From: Anaspis maculata | Lineage: Eukaryota; Arthropoda; Insecta; Coleoptera; Scraptiidae | Assembly (NCBI GenBank): GCA_949128115.1 | Contig: OX421961.1 | Coordinates: 125,677,050-125,741,049 of the forward strand | Length of the DNA stretch: 64,000 nt | Reading direction: 5' to 3' | Shown: one piece after another, positions 1-14,200 of the stretch | How positions within the stretch are numbered: position 1 is the first letter of the stretch | Layout: every line of letters begins with the position of its first letter | Notes under the pieces: model-generated | The model's input: only the letters and a program-made list of their open reading frames with translations | What the model was told of the DNA's origin: nothing | Databases searched by the model: none | Made by a program: the position numbers and the translations under genes

Positions 1-912
1 AACCTCCAGATAAATCCAAATTGTACGTCTCTGACATGTTAGTGTGAACTGTGGACCAGGTGGCTTTGCAAAACCGGATGTTTTTTAGGGTAAAAAAAAA
101 ACGACCCAAAAGCCGACAGGATGTTTTTCCAGCGATTATCCTCAATTTGCCGTTTGCTTTGTTTAGTAGTTACTGTTGGGGGGAAGGTGTCATTATGTCC
201 ACCCAAAGCGAAAACGTTTTACTGCATTGCTAGGGTGATTGACGTGCTGACAGGCCAAGTGGTGTGAGCGGATGATGATGATGGTGATGGTAGTTTTGCG
301 CTGTTTTCGTTGTTTATTTTTGCCGCGTTCAGATTTCATCGCCAAAGGTACAGAATCGCGTACATTGCAATAATGTATATTGCCAGTCTACTTTGCCAGC
401 GCACATTTTATGCACAGTTTTAACGAGTTTCGCATTTATATCACACTTTGAAACGAACCAGTTTACTTGCCGGGTGCTGATGCAAATCAGCATAGCAGAC
501 ATCTCAAGCTAAGCGATACGACACCCATTGGGCACTTTTGGCACCAACTTGGCAAAGAAAGCAACCTTTTTCAAAAGTCGGTTTCCAAAATGGAATGAAT
601 TCTATGTGGGAGCACATAGATGAACAACAAAATGCAGACAAAACAAAACAAAAATTCACGGTCTTGGCCCAAAGTAGCTGTTTCGAAAAGCTGTAAAATG
701 TAATTTTGAATCTATTTTCCGAATCAGTAAATAGCAAATAATGTGCCATCTTGTATATAGCACGATTTAAACCATTTTTCTGACAGGCAGAGCTCTACAG
801 ATCAAATGCTGTGAAACCATCTTTAATTTTGAAGTTGTTTCTTGAAACCAAATCCGTCTAAGTGCGAAATGTGAAAAATTCCAATTTTTTGACATCTTAT
901 TTTTGGGAATAT

Positions 913-1180
913 GTACATTATAGACAAAAAAAGTAGAACAGAGCCTTCCGTGTAGTGTACCAAATTTAGCCTTGTGTCACAATGACACCAGAGGGCGAAA
1001 TCAGCACACTCCGTGTCAGTCTCTGTCCTACTTTTTTTGTCCGTAATAGTATATACAGTCATTGCCACAAGCCCTTGACACGAAGTGTACTGATTTGATT
1101 GATTTTGGCTGCCTTGTCACTATGACACAAGGCCAAAATTAATCAAATCAGTACAATCCGTGTCAAAAGCTTGTACGCGT
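913..1180. repeat. Two adjacent hairpin elements of one family
   Basis: Hairpin 1 (913-1053) has ATAGACAAAAAAAGTAG against CTACTTTTTTTGTCCGTAAT around CTTGTGTCACAATGACAC. Hairpin 2 (1076-1180) has TTGACACGAAGTGTACTGAT against ATCAGTACAATCCGTGTCAA around TTGTCACTATGACACAAG. They share the GTGTCA-containing centre, so they are probably related foldback MITEs. Confidence 0.7.
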
Positions 1181-1236
1181 TTTTAATGGGCAATGACGTC
1201 AGTGAAATTTGACATTTTCGTCAACTCAGAATGTTT

Positions 1237-1437
1237 GGCATTTCAGGTGGCTGCTGTGAAATTTGACATTTGCGTTAGAAATAATGTGTTTGTAGAGTCC
1301 GGGTAAGTTTTATGTGGTCGAATATCAATAATCGTTCACGAATTGATGGAAGGTTTTACATTATATAAACTTGGTTTGGCAAAGAAAACTTATTTCTAGC
1401 GCAAATGTCAAATTTCACAGCCACCCGAGATGCCATT
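1237..1437. repeat. Inverted repeat around a 100-bp spacer
   Basis: GGCATTTCAGGTGGCTG, TGAAATTTGACATTTGCG and AGAAATAA on the left are inverted at 1385-1437 (CGCAAATGTCAAATTTCACAG, CCACCCGAGATGCC). A further fragment of the arm recurs at 1527-1555. Confidence 0.7.
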
Positions 1438-4400
1438 TCATTCGAATTGTGCTACAGATAATCAAACGTCCACAAATTGATGATGAGCTTTCATATCGAA
1501 CTCCATTTGACTTATTGGTAATCGTTAAAGTCAAATTTCACAGCTGCCCTCGATCTCAAACATTCCGAATTAATATTTTTTGTAACTAATAAGGTGTCAT
1601 TTATTTAATCAGTAAAAAGCTGCATCAAGTGATTCATTAAAATACGGGGTGTTTCATTAAAAAAAATTACTTGCCGCCCACTGCATAACGATAGCACCAG
1701 ATTTGAAGTCTAGGTGCGTTTTCCTTGAACACCTTGTACGGTACGTGCAAGAACAATGATAATTTGGAAATACTTTAATTTCAAAAGCTTAAATACCCAA
1801 TCAGTTAAGCTTTGCGCCATTTTAATCTTTTTTAAATCACATATAATATTCAAAACTTTTATCGCTTGTTGAAATTTTTTTTCGGCGAAAGAAAAAAGAG
1901 AAAAGAACCAAACAGCGACCACTTTCACAGTTGTTTCAAATATGTTCAGACTATACCTACGTTAATATTCAATGGGGAATATTAACGTACGTTATTATTG
2001 GAAGCCTTTTCTTTTTGGCAACAGCTCAGCTTTTAAATCCCTGCTTTGTCATTCGGAGTTCAGGTAGCGCGTAAAATTGAATTGTGCTCGAGCATTTTGC
2101 AATAATAAGCGGGTTTATGAATCATAAAAGTTTCGAAAATAACTATTTTCACTGTTCCAGGACAGCTTTATTGGCTCTTGGTGAATTTACTACGTTCGTA
2201 CGTGGTGTAACCGCATACATAGGAGCAGGATGTACGGTAAACACAAAGTGCCATTCTAAATTGACAGTTCGAATCTGTCGAAAGTCATTAGATGGTATTT
2301 AGCTTTAGCCCTGGTTTTAGAACTGAAAAGGGGACAATGCCATTGGGGTGATACAGCGTTGACACTGTTGACAGTAGTAGTTGAAATTGGTGTGCTGGCG
2401 AAGCTGGAGCTGTCCGACTGCCATGGGCAAATTGGGAGATTACATACAGGGTGTTGGGTACTGGTTGTTACAAACTTTGAGGGATGATTCCTCATCAAAA
2501 ATACAGTCAAAAACAATAAATCTCATGGTCCCTAAATGCTTCTTTGAAAAAGATACAGGTTGTTAAAGTTGACTCTTTAAAAATCGCACTTTTTGACTGA
2601 AACTTCTGAACCGTTTAACCAGTTTCAATCAAATTTTAACCGGAGTTTACTAAAATAAGTCAAATGAAAAGCCAAAATTCGTAAAATCAATACACTCCGT
2701 GTGAAATCCTATTTTTTTTTATCGACTGTCTATCGTCTCGGTATTTGTATTTTTTCAGCTGTCAACACTGTTATGATGTCAAGTCTCATGACATCCCCTT
2801 CAGGCGGTCAGTTTTACGTCAGTAGAAATGTCAAAAAAGTGACATTTTCTCAGTCGTAATCTTAATCCGTAACTCATATGGATAGTTTCATCTACCAAAA
2901 TAATAACAAGACGGTGAGAGATGATCACTTCAAGACCTCCAAACCGCCCTCGCAGTCCCCCCAATTTGTTTAGCCATCTCTCCGGGTGATCTCTCGGGGT
3001 CTTGGCATTTACATTTTGACACGGACCAATTTTTTTTTTCCATGTCGGATTTGAGAATAGACAGGAAGTATCTGATGAGATGGGTGCATCTGTTTTCAAT
3101 AAACGTCATGGTGCGTGCGTGCATATTTGCTACACGCACATACAAAAACACACATACACGTCTTACAGCATGCAGTAGTAAGTAGCAAGTCACGCGTAAC
3201 ATCCTGGAAATGAGGATCGGGAACGGAGAAAGACAAGAGGTATTATCGGCATGCCGTGTCGTAAATATGATTTATTAATGACTTTTGAAGTCGCGCGCGG
3301 ACTCAACAGAAGCCATTGAATTGATTATAATAGCATCCAGCTGCGGTTGCTATCGTGCCTTTCGGCTAGAAATACCTACGATATTTCAAATTCTAATCCC
3401 ATCGTCATGGTATACAGGGTGTTTCAGTGACCTTGCATAAAATTCTGGTAGGTGATTCCTCTCAAAAAAATAAGTCGAAAAGTAAGAGTAACATTTTCCC
3501 CTAAATTGCTTCGTAAGGGAGTTACAGCCCCTCAAAGGTACGAAGTGAAACCGAGTTTTTAATTATTGAACCGTCAAAAGGAACAACTTCAAATTTGGTG
3601 TAGGAAGGTTCCTCAACAATGCAAATGAGGAACCTTTCAAATGACATATTGCAAGTCAAACTTTGTGACATATGTTTTGTCATTTTTGATGATGACATTT
3701 CCGTTTGACAGATGACAACCAAAACGTGAAAGGTTCATTCGACAGCAAAACCATGTTCGCATACCGAATTTCAAGTTGATCGGATTAACGTTGCGGCTGT
3801 TATCGTGGAAGATTACAGGCACAGCACACACAGCTCCGTAATCTTCTCGGAAAAACTTTTAATTTTATTAATTCCAATTAAAATTAATTTCATTAATTTT
3901 ATTCTTTTAATTTAAAAAGAAAAACATTTAATTTTATCCGATGGATTGGAACCAAAGGTAGGAAGCAACAGAACCAAAAAATCAAATTAAGCCCGTAGTT
4001 GCAGCTTTCTGCCAATTCCCAGTTGGAAGTTTTGAATTTTCTCCTGGCCGTTACCACCAAAAAGGGCCGCTCGCTCGGATTTTGACCAGGACGACCCGTG
4101 TTTGGTGCAGGACTCAACTCGGCCGTCCTTTCCTGGTGAGAGATTGACTTTTTTCGAAAAATTCCAACTGATACCGGAAGTAGATTGCATTGGGCGTCGT
4201 GTAGGTTCATTTTCAAATCCGACACTGTTTCGGTTTTTCGACGGTGATTTTTCAAAATAATAAATTTCATTTCAAAGTTCTCTTCTTTTCCACTCTTTTT
4301 ACCAGGAATGTCAATTTTTCAAGCAAAACCTTCAAAAGCATCCAGTCGGGCATCCACCTGGTGATTTGTACCGTTCCACCTTTTATAGTTCACGGTTTTT

Positions 4401-4801
4401 TTTTTCCTGTTTCACCCTGTATAAATTCCCTGCAAGAAATTCAAGCAAAACACCCGCTGAGATGTGATTGCTGCCCATTCAAGGAATGTATTCCACATGG
4501 TCGGTATGCTTCTCCATTCAAAATCCCACGGAATGCTGATTTTTAATTACATAAGCTCCTGAACTATTTTCTCTTATATCTTTTTTTTCTGTCTTGAATG
4601 AGAAGGCCGCCGACATCATTATTGTTCGTTATTATCCTGGGAACTCCTTAAAACTGCTTGGCAAAAAAAATCTCTAGAACTTGAATGGAGAGATGCGGAA
4701 TAGCTCATGCAAAGCATAGTTTACGCAAAAAGTAAGCAAACGGAAGTACAAGAAGAATTATATGCAACACGTAAGAAAAATTAAGGGTTGATTATTTCAC
4801 T

Positions 4802-5440
4802 AATAGGGTCCTTGCACGATTTTTTTTATTGCATCCAATGATGCTTTGGTAGCCAAATAGCACCACAGACTGAACGGTTTTTCGAAAATCTTTATATATT
4901 ATTTTATTTTGTGAATTTAGAACACAAAAACTGTTAGGCATGCAACTTCCATGCACCGATGTGTCAGCTGCGGGATGACGTCATCGTGCCCCGGGCTGGG
5001 GCTACTTGATTCTACACTTTGCAGATTGCGACTACGAATTTTAAATGTTTGACATATCTCACTGTCACCGTCTCAGACGTCTGTGGGGCTGACGCTCAAT
5101 TCAGGTTGAAAAGCGCGCAGCACGAGCTTGGGGATGGCCCTGACACGTGAGCAAGGGCGACGGTGCTGTTCGTGGCTTCAAAATTGAAATAGGTCTGTAA
5201 AATAATGAAGATTTTCGCGGGATTTCAAGGCGCAGGCGCAGGGCTGCAACCTCGCAAAGAAAAAAACTTGCAAACGAAAAATAGAACTCTCCGCGAAAAA
5301 AAAAATTCAAACTTTGATCTTCATTTAAGGGATGGACCAATTTTTTTGAAATTTTTTTGGGCGGAAATTATTATGGATAACGTATTGAATGATTTTATGA
5401 AGTAATCGTCTCAATATAAAATTCATGCAAGGACCCTATT
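4802..5440. mobile_element. Possible TIR element of about 640 bp
   Basis: AATAGGGTCCTTGCA at 4802-4816 is perfectly inverted at 5426-5440. The interior has no clear long frame, and no target duplication is visible beside the ends. The inverted ends are short, so a chance or decayed element is possible. Confidence 0.55.
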
Positions 5441-8400
5441 CCAAAGTTTGAACGACACGAGTAAAGCAAGTGTCCGAAATAGGACCTTTTCGATCAAAAA
5501 ACCAGCGAGGAATATTTATGTAGTTTAATCTCCATTCACCCTGCCACGTGCAGTTGATGCGTCGACAAAAAAATCATATCGAAATAACTGAAGTCCTAAA
5601 TCAATAATGTTTTCAAAAGATTTTTCAGTGCTTTCGGCTGGCTGTTTGTAGAAATTTGCATCAACAAAAAAACTTGTCGCTTACTGTAATGGGTGATGCA
5701 TTAATAGATCATCAAGATGTTCCCTGGCGACTTGAAAATCTAGTACAAAGTAAAGTTTCTAGTGATTTTCATGTAAGTATGCAGCTTAGAGACTAATTTC
5801 GTAACAAGATCTGTAAGTAATAATATAGTATGAAACCAATTTTTGGAAAAAAATCCAACTGATTCTCATTGAACTTGGAAAGGTAATCCGCCATTGTGAA
5901 TGTGGATTAAGGGTGGTTTCTGAGGATGGTGGCACTGGTGGCAGATAAAGCCGGATCTCCTTGAAAGTTTGTCTTCCAGGATGCTCGCTCAAGCTGGTTG
6001 AAGTTTTTCGTTCAGTTTTTCAATCAAATCGCCCTTAGATCGTTTAGATCAAAATTACCTACGTCGCTGGATACCGCCAGGAAAGTATTGTGCCGCCCAC
6101 AACAAATTTTTTTTAACTTTATTGTATGCCAAGAGTTACACAGTCTGGTAAGAAGTTTGAAAATGAACAGCCTGTATAGTACACCTCCGCCCATTCGATG
6201 ATACAATGTTTGCACTTTACATATTTTGCGCGATCACAACAACCACAGCACAGATTGTCACGGCCACTATCAGACTTGCTTATTGTGTTTGGATTTGTTT
6301 TTTTCAAAAATAATAAACACAATAAACGCGGAATGGTGTATATGCCGATAGTCGGATCGAATTTCCGTTTCTGATAACGTTTATCTGTGCGAGAGAAAGG
6401 TTATTTCGATTTTTTTTCCCTTCTTGCAGATGGATTATAAATAGACGGGACGTGTGCGCGGGTAAATGAAAAAGGGGATTTCGGGCAGGAGCATCGCGGC
6501 GCTAAGGCTATTTTTATTCGGGAACGGTTCCGAATTCGTCCTGCCCAAGTAATTAAGCCGTCTGCGAATTGAACGTATAAATAGCGTCCGGAGTTGGTTT
6601 CGTTCCTGTCGATATTTATGCCATGAGAACTGTGACACGACCCAGTATCGAGAAAATTTGGAAAAACTGCGGACAAACTGACCATATGCGCGCAAAGTGC
6701 AAATCCCACATATTCGCATGGTGGTGATGTCATCATGATATAAATCAGATCGCGTGCAGCAGCAACTTTCTATCAAGCAAAATTCTGTTTATTAAAATGC
6801 TTATCCCGAATTAAGCAGTGACATAATATAATCAACGCTAATCAATTCAAATCATCTCACGTGGTACAACTGCGTTGAATATAAACAACATCTGCGTGGT
6901 GCATGTTCTTGATCGTTCATTAATGGATTGGCTCAATATTTACCAATTGGATTGTTGGGCAAGAACTGCAAGAAAAGCTCTGGAGCTGTGTGTAATACAA
7001 GGAACTTCCAGAGAGGTTAATCAACCTTTGCCTGATGAAGATTATTTTTGGTATATACTACCTAGCTGTACTCCCTCACTCGCAGGTTAAAATTAAATTG
7101 AAGTACCTGTTCGAAAGTCAATTTAGCTTTACCATTCGGCGTGACGTATGATGTGCACTCCTGGAGGAGGAAGTTGAGGTTTCGGTTAATTAATCTTCCA
7201 AGCCCGGGCCTCCGTCACCGTTTGCGCTGCCGGAAATCCGTGCACACGAGTAGGTACACAACCATATCTAAGCGAGAAAATACAAATAAAGTTTTGTATA
7301 TACTCACATGACGATTTCACATGATGAGTGTTACGGTTATACAAAACTGAATGAAAAATTATTACACGGAGGGAATCTGGTGATGGGCCGTGCATATTTT
7401 ATGGTAATGCCCAGAGGATGCTATCCACTATCAAGTTTCGTTTTGTTTTGTTATTGTTAATGCCATATCACTAAATTCGTTCCACCAGACGGTTATTATA
7501 GGCGGAGAGGTGATGGGATTTGCAAGCTGTTTACCTTGCGCCGACTAAAATTAGATATTATCTCTTTGTATCCATTTGCCAAGAGTTGCAAAGTGACAAA
7601 TCGCCTCTCCTCTCTCCCGCTTTTACAGACGACCCAGACGGCGCTTGTTATTTTTCGATAATTTTGTCAAAATTAGTTTCGACGACTCCAGTTTCAAGTC
7701 TAATTGCTACGTTCCTCTAATTGCGGATGAAGCCGACAGAAATCTGGAAATATACAGTTGGCTGCGTAGGACTGGATATGTATGTGGGAAGCGAAATTGA
7801 ACTTGGATTTGGAAAGCCAATCTGGGCTACGAGTAGGCAGAATCACACTTTTAATGTTGAATTTTGATAGATACTTTTAATAATTAAAGCGCACGGAATT
7901 TTAATTTAAACAATTTTGGGACATCCACGTTATGAGGAATTTTGTTAGCACTCTCATCAGTTGCGAATTTTAAACATCGTAAAATTTAATGTAGCGTAAT
8001 AAATGTTAATTTTAGCATCCCAGCAGGTATCTCTCGAGTCGGTTATGAAATGTCAGAATAGGTATAAAAATTACATAAGTACTTGCATAATTTCGGATGT
8101 ACGGGGTCCGGTAAAGAAAAGTAGTTAAGTGCACCATTAAATGTTAATGAAATTTTGTTTAATATTCGAGATAATCGAATAACTCTAGATTGTAGCTCTA
8201 TGGGATATTGCATTCGGTAAAGGACGACTACTTAAAATATCACTTTGACTCCAGCTTATCTTGTTGAAAGGATCAAATTATGGAAGTGTGTTAAAAAGAG
8301 ATACTTTTGACACGTTGCCCATGACAACGCAACGTGGTGAAAATATCAACTTATCTAGTTCCTTTCGTGTTCGTCATTAAATTCTGACATTATACGACAA

Positions 8401-10762
8401 TCTCTAGTACGCCAAAACCGTATAAGATAATGGGGTTGCTTCATTCGCTAAACGGTCACTTTTAACACTTAATCATAAATAGCTATTATCGCATCTGCGA
8501 TGACACGAGAAAATGTCATGAAACAGGATAATAACTTTTCGGCGTTGAAACTATTCCGTTCTCATTAAAGAAAATTGAGTGAAATTAAACGGTTCAAATT
8601 GTGTGAGCTCAATCGAGTTTGAAAGACAGTAATAATTAAATAGGCAACAAACCAATAAATTGGTGCATAGCGACATGCGATGACATTGATGACACTTGAC
8701 CTGTCGCATACATTGTTCGAATCGCCTACTAGTCTGTTTCGTATTTCGGAAAACATTCCAATCATAACGTACTATCCGAAAAAAAATTTGAATTGCACGA
8801 TGCCACCTACCACGATGCAAGTACATACCTATTTAGGCTCAAGACCCTTCTTTACTCTTCAAAAAGAAATGAGACGGATCCTCTGGAAACGAAATCTTGC
8901 CAAAAAGACGTGGCGACCGCCAGTTTTACCTCGCTTCAACATTTTCTAGAAGACAAAATCACAAGCGTCGTATCTTTCAGGATAAAGTTTCAGAAAAAAA
9001 AAACTCCTCGAAAACCTTACTCCCTTACGACAAAGTCTCATAAAAAGTAGAATCTACCTTATGATAGAATCTCAGACATCGCGAATTGGTCTTCGGCGAC
9101 GTAGATGTTTCACCCGTCAATATTTCGTGCCATGTTAATCCATTGATCTGTGCCATAAGTTGAGCAGTGATATTAGGTCGATCGATGTTACAAGACATTC
9201 AAATCGAACTCATACTTACAGGATGTTGTATGATGATGAATTCAGCGAATGATATTTGTGTGTAAAAGAGCCCAAACCAACTGTCCAATGGTGCGATTCT
9301 CTAAAAAATTACATTCCATAAAGACTCTGTTACGCTGTTATTACCCAGGCAACAGCCAATGGCCGACAGGAATAATTTGGACACTGATGGAACTAGAGCT
9401 ACAAAACATCAGATTTGAGGATAAAAAAGTAATGTTTTTTTGTAAAACCAGTTTAAACACGTATCTATCATAATTTCACACCTAGGTACTTGTGGAATAA
9501 GAATGTGCGATTTGATTAGAAATGATACCAAACATGTCAAAAAAGGTGTTAGTCACGGTTTACCATACGACTTCATGAAAAATCGCACTTTGGCCCCTTC
9601 GCAGCCTTCTGGTACGCCACTTCCTTCTGTATCACTGTATCCTTCTGGTATCACACTTCCTGGGATCTATTGTATTGGGTTCCTCGACCTTGAAAATATG
9701 ATGTCCAATGAAAAAGTCACCAGAAAAGCACCAACTTTGAAAATGGTAACTTCTTGTTCCTTCGACCTCCGACAGAAAAAATGCCTAGCCTCGGGCAGAT
9801 GGGGACTTTTAGTATGTTGTTCCCTATAAAATTCTAAAGGGATCCTCAAATTTTCAGATTTTCCTTAATTTATTCCGGGTTTCATCAAAATTTTGCATTT
9901 CTTCCCTGGGCTACAACTGATACCTTACTTACAGTCTTTATACAGCAAAATCTTGTGCGAAGTCATAACCTGAAAAAATCTCGAATGGCAAATTTTCCAA
10001 TACTTCAATCTCTGAAGACAAAATTCCAAAAAGCCAAAATCTAAAGAGACAAATCTTGTATGTTCATTTTATCTTTGGGAGTTTTATGTTTCAAAATAGA
10101 AGGAGTTTTTTTGAACATTTTTGATGTCAAACGTCAACATGACGTCGACTGAACTCAGTATTCAACACAAAGTTCAAAATGGTTCACCCTTGACTTTCAG
10201 TGTTCCGTATTGTTGTAACAATTCAAGATCAGCTAGAAAAGTTGGGAATGTACTTTTCCGCCATAAATTCCCGAGTGACAAAGTCGAGGATAAAGTATGG
10301 AACAAATAATCGAAATGGATGATGAAGTAATTAAATTCCATTATAGGGCCAGTATACATCTTTGCTATGAAAAACTGGTAGTTACATTCGAAACCAAACT
10401 CTTGAAAACTCCTCCTTTTGCCGTCAGTTTCATATATTGATGATACTCTCACCTCAATTCGTAGTGGTGTCTCACTCTCTCCTTAGCGATTTTTTGCTTT
10501 TTTCTCTCTAACTGAGATGAGGTGACGTGAAATTGTGGTAAAAGGAAATCGTTTAAGTAAAGGTTTTTGATAGCGTTTGTGACCACCGACCAATAGCCAT
10601 GGCTTTCTGGCGAGTTTCCATGGCTACGGAAGCAGAAAGTGCGCACTTTTTCCAAGTGAAAAACGCTATTTCGGCATGTGTGATTGTCTCTTGAGATTTT
10701 GCACATGCAGGATGACTTGACTTGATGTTGAATAAATAACGAATGCATATTCTTCGTTGCAG

Positions 10763-11283
10763 AAATCTCCATGGACTGGTCCGATCACGCCTTGTGGTGG
10801 CCGGAAAGGAACGTGTGGCTGACGCGGACGCGCTCCACGCTGGACCAGTGCGGCGTCCAGGCCGACGCCCTCCTCCACTTCACGCCCATGCACAAGAACC
10901 TGAGGGTGCAGCTGCCCGACCTGCGCTACCTGGACATGCGGGTCGACTTCTCGATCAAGACCTTCTCGGCCGTCGTCCAGCTGTGCAAGGAGCTGGGCAT
11001 CAGGCATCCGGAGGAGCTGTCGCTCTGCAAGCCGCTGGAGCCGTACCACCTCAAGTACAACTACAGGGACATGCCGAGGAAAAAGAACGAGACGAACGGC
11101 ACGTCGAGGAACGACAACCACCATGCGCCGCACCACCTGCCGCCGGACACCAACACCTTCATCGCCAACAGCAGTCCGGACGGCAGCACCGGCAGCCTGG
11201 ACAAGAACACGTTCATGTGCGCGCCCGTGACGCCGTCCAGGCCGCCGCCGTCTTCCACGCCCGTCAGCAGTCCGGTCGGAAAT
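10763..11283 (+). CDS. Fit1: Kindlin exon: end of F0, F1 and start of F1 loop
   Basis: The acceptor is TTGCAG at 10757-10762 and the donor is GTAAAT at 11284. The reading frame enters with two bases completing a codon, then reads I-S-M-D-W-S. The methionine at 10771 is internal when compared with the family and should not be taken as the start. The end of the exon is Ser/Pro/Asn-rich loop sequence, where vertebrate kindlin-2 carries a polylysine stretch; here only a short KK pair (RKKNE) remains. The exon is markedly GC-rich against its AT-rich flanks. Confidence 0.93.
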
Positions 11284-14200
11284 GTAAATAATTTTTTTGC
11301 TTTTACTTTCGATATTTTTAGTTCGAGAGCAGACTTCATAACCAGATTAATGAACTTATCTGTTCATTTTCACTCCGCTCGCTTGTTTTGGCCAAGTTAG
11401 AAATACTCCAGTCATGTAATAATTGATGCTCACATACGGTAGATTATTGGAACGAGTTTCCACGAGCCCTGTGTCCTGAAAATTCTCGTGAAAAGCTTAA
11501 TGTGACGCCTACACTGCATCAAACTTCGAATTTGTGTGAAATCAGTCCAAAGCTCAAACGTCCCACCGGAAAAAAGTGCACGACTCATTTATCCCTGAGT
11601 TCTTCCACCGCTAAGACATCCGCTGCTAAAACGATCCACTGGAAAAAAGTCCACCACGCATTTATCCCCGAATTCTGACACCGCAAGGAATCGACTGTTC
11701 AACGGTCCACCGGAAAAAGGTCCACTACGCATTTATCCCCGAGTCGTCACACCGATAAATCATCCTACGGCTCAAATGTCCCTCCCGGAAAAGAGTCCAC
11801 CACTCATTTAGCCACTGTGTGTGGCTACACCCATAGACATTTCAAAACTAGTAGATGGTCTGTTGAATGTATGTTTGGCTGCATAATTATATTAGCATGA
11901 AAAATAGCAGCAGTTTATTTCTTGTCCATAATATTACTCGACAATTGCTCGTTTTCAAACAGTGATCTAACAGTGAAATTTGCAAATTTCAGTGCCACAA
12001 CTCCACAAGTCATTTTTTGAATGGAATGTTCTCCAGGGACGAAATCATAAGGGGATGGGGAGTGAGGCTACAGCCGACTAAATGCCGACATTCCCATTCC
12101 CAAGTTCCTAGTTTTGCAACGTCTATGGGCGAAGTCAGCTGACAGTGGATAAATGCGTGGTGGACCTTTTTCCGGTGGATCGTTTTAGCAGTGGATGTCT
12201 TCGCGGTAGCAGAGCTCGGGGATAAATGAGTCGTGGACCTTTTTTGTGTGTCTAGATGTCCCCTTCAAAATAAAGATTAACCTGTTTCGGCGTTTTCCTG
12301 GAAAAAATTTTGGCGGCGAGAAATCTGGCCCCTTGTATATTTTTTCATCATGGGGATGCTGCAAATGTTATTCAGTCTTGCAATAAAGTTCCAACTTCTG
12401 ACTCGAAGGGACGCCCCGAACAAACATTTCCATAGTTTCCTATGGTGTAGGTACAGTTTAAAATCGGCGGCGCAAACCTGAAATGGAAACAAACAAACGT
12501 TACCGGAATAAACAGAAATCCCATTGAAATTCAATGTGTGTGAGTGTGTGTACGTTTGTAATTGCATGTCGATTTGTGTCGCTGGAATTGTGTTAGTAAA
12601 CACTCATTTCGATAGTAAATAGTACAGCGCAGCATTCAGAGTTGCAACAGGAGATTTATTATCGCTTCTGAATTGCGTACTACACTGGACCGACGCAACA
12701 TTAGGTAAGTTTACATGCGTACATACATTAAATTATAATTATTTAAACAAAAAAATTACATAACCGTACGTGTACACTTTGTGCAGTGTTTCCCGCGGAG
12801 ACTGAAAAGTAAATAAAAATTAAATTATCATGTTTGTTCCTGAGTGATAGGTGTAACACGGTAGGTTGCTGCATTTTCCTTTAGAATGAACTTCGATTGC
12901 GAAACTGCCAAGTATTGTGTACGAATTCAAGTTTGTTTTCCTTATTCCTACGATAAGACTGAAGCAAGGAAAAATATTTTTGTCGCCTGTCTAGTAGGGA
13001 GATTTTTTTTTAGGTTTTACCTAAATTTCTAAAGTTCAGATATAGAATGGTTCAAGTTTTGTACTTGGTCATGATGTTTGTAAATTCAAATTTGACAGGT
13101 GCTTATGAGATAGGGTGTGTGTCGACAAGTAGTGGCTGACCTGACCTGACCCTGACATTTATAACATAGAATTATTTGCCCTCTATTTTATAATAATATA
13201 CAATGTTTCATTTTATTGCATATACAATATAAATACTTACCACAACGTTTAGCGTTACAATATTTTCTGATTAAGTCGTAAAATGTGATGAATAAAATGC
13301 ACGTCAGATTAACGCGATTTCTCATCACACAGGAAATGATTTCCACTTTCGATCGTACGAGAAGTTATGGTGTCATTTAGCTTATTTTTCACTACTTTAT
13401 GAGGCGGTAAAGCTACTTTGAGTCATTTTCTTCTTGAAAACTTTTTTTTTACGGAACGGCATCGCACAACTTGAAAAAAAGTCAGTTTGAGTCTTGCTGG
13501 TTCATCAGACGAGAGGTATGTGGACGAGAGCATGCCGTTGACACTTTAGCGAAATGGACCGACTGGCTTTCGATAGAAAGTTCTTGTGCTTATGACTTTA
13601 TAGAGGTGGGTGCTTTTTGAAGCAAATTTGACTAGGTACAGACGATACATTGGTTTTCAAACACGGACACCCCTAGGGCAACTGCAGAATGCAATCCTTA
13701 CATGTGACATGTGATCGTTTTTTTTTGTGAAAAATTGTAACCGCGTAAAAATAATTGGCCGGCGGCCTCTCGTCAAGTGACGTTCGTGTTGCTGGAATTT
13801 GTAGTTGGGGTGATCAGATTATTTTGATTGCAAACTGCCTCTTGGTCCCTAAATTGCCTTCGGCACACATTTTCACCGGTTATGGGGCATTTTTACGCGT
13901 TTTAACTGAAGCGAATCACAGAAGAATGTGCATTGTGCTCCTTTGTTTACAGCAGCTTAGCTCTCACTTTGCTTGTTTAAATTTCCTTAAGGGCCAAAAA
14001 ACCCCTTTCACGTGTGTGGTATGTCATGCCTTGCATTTACAAGCTTACTTTTGCTTCCTTGCTCAAGCAAATTTTGATTCCTTGTGTACAGGTTATCTGT
14101 CTACCAAACTATCTCTCCTGCACCCGTGCTAAAAGGCCTGCTGGGTGGCGTATCGCTTACCTTGGAAGTCCATTCATCGACATATTATTTTGATTGGTCA

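Larger units (their letters stand above)
1..10762. other. 5' region without recognisable exons
   Basis: This is probably the first kindlin intron or the upstream flank. I searched for the missing kindlin F0 exon (family motif around H-I-G-G-V-M-L) and did not see it. It is AT-rich with scattered hairpin elements (listed separately) and TACAGGGTGTT-type repeat ends near 2445 and 3415. Open frames up to 123 codons have no domain signatures. Confidence 0.7.

Noticed and set aside
3899..4270. 123-codon minus-strand frame as a gene
   Set aside because: Low-complexity composition, no motifs, AT-rich context, no splice or promoter support.
10666..11291. Frames of 156 (minus) and 182 (plus) codons over the first kindlin exon
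   Set aside because: The kindlin frame from 10763 is unambiguous, and the others are Arg/Gln/Val-rich shadows in a GC-rich exon.
11556..11830. CRISPR-like array
   Set aside because: The repeat units are about 72 bp, imperfect, contiguous without spacers and also present in inverse orientation. This is a foldback transposon arm in a eukaryotic genome.
13755..14132. 125-codon plus frame in the kindlin intron
   Set aside because: It is open by chance. It shows no homology that I can recognise, and kindlin exons 11283 and 14707 join in phase without it.
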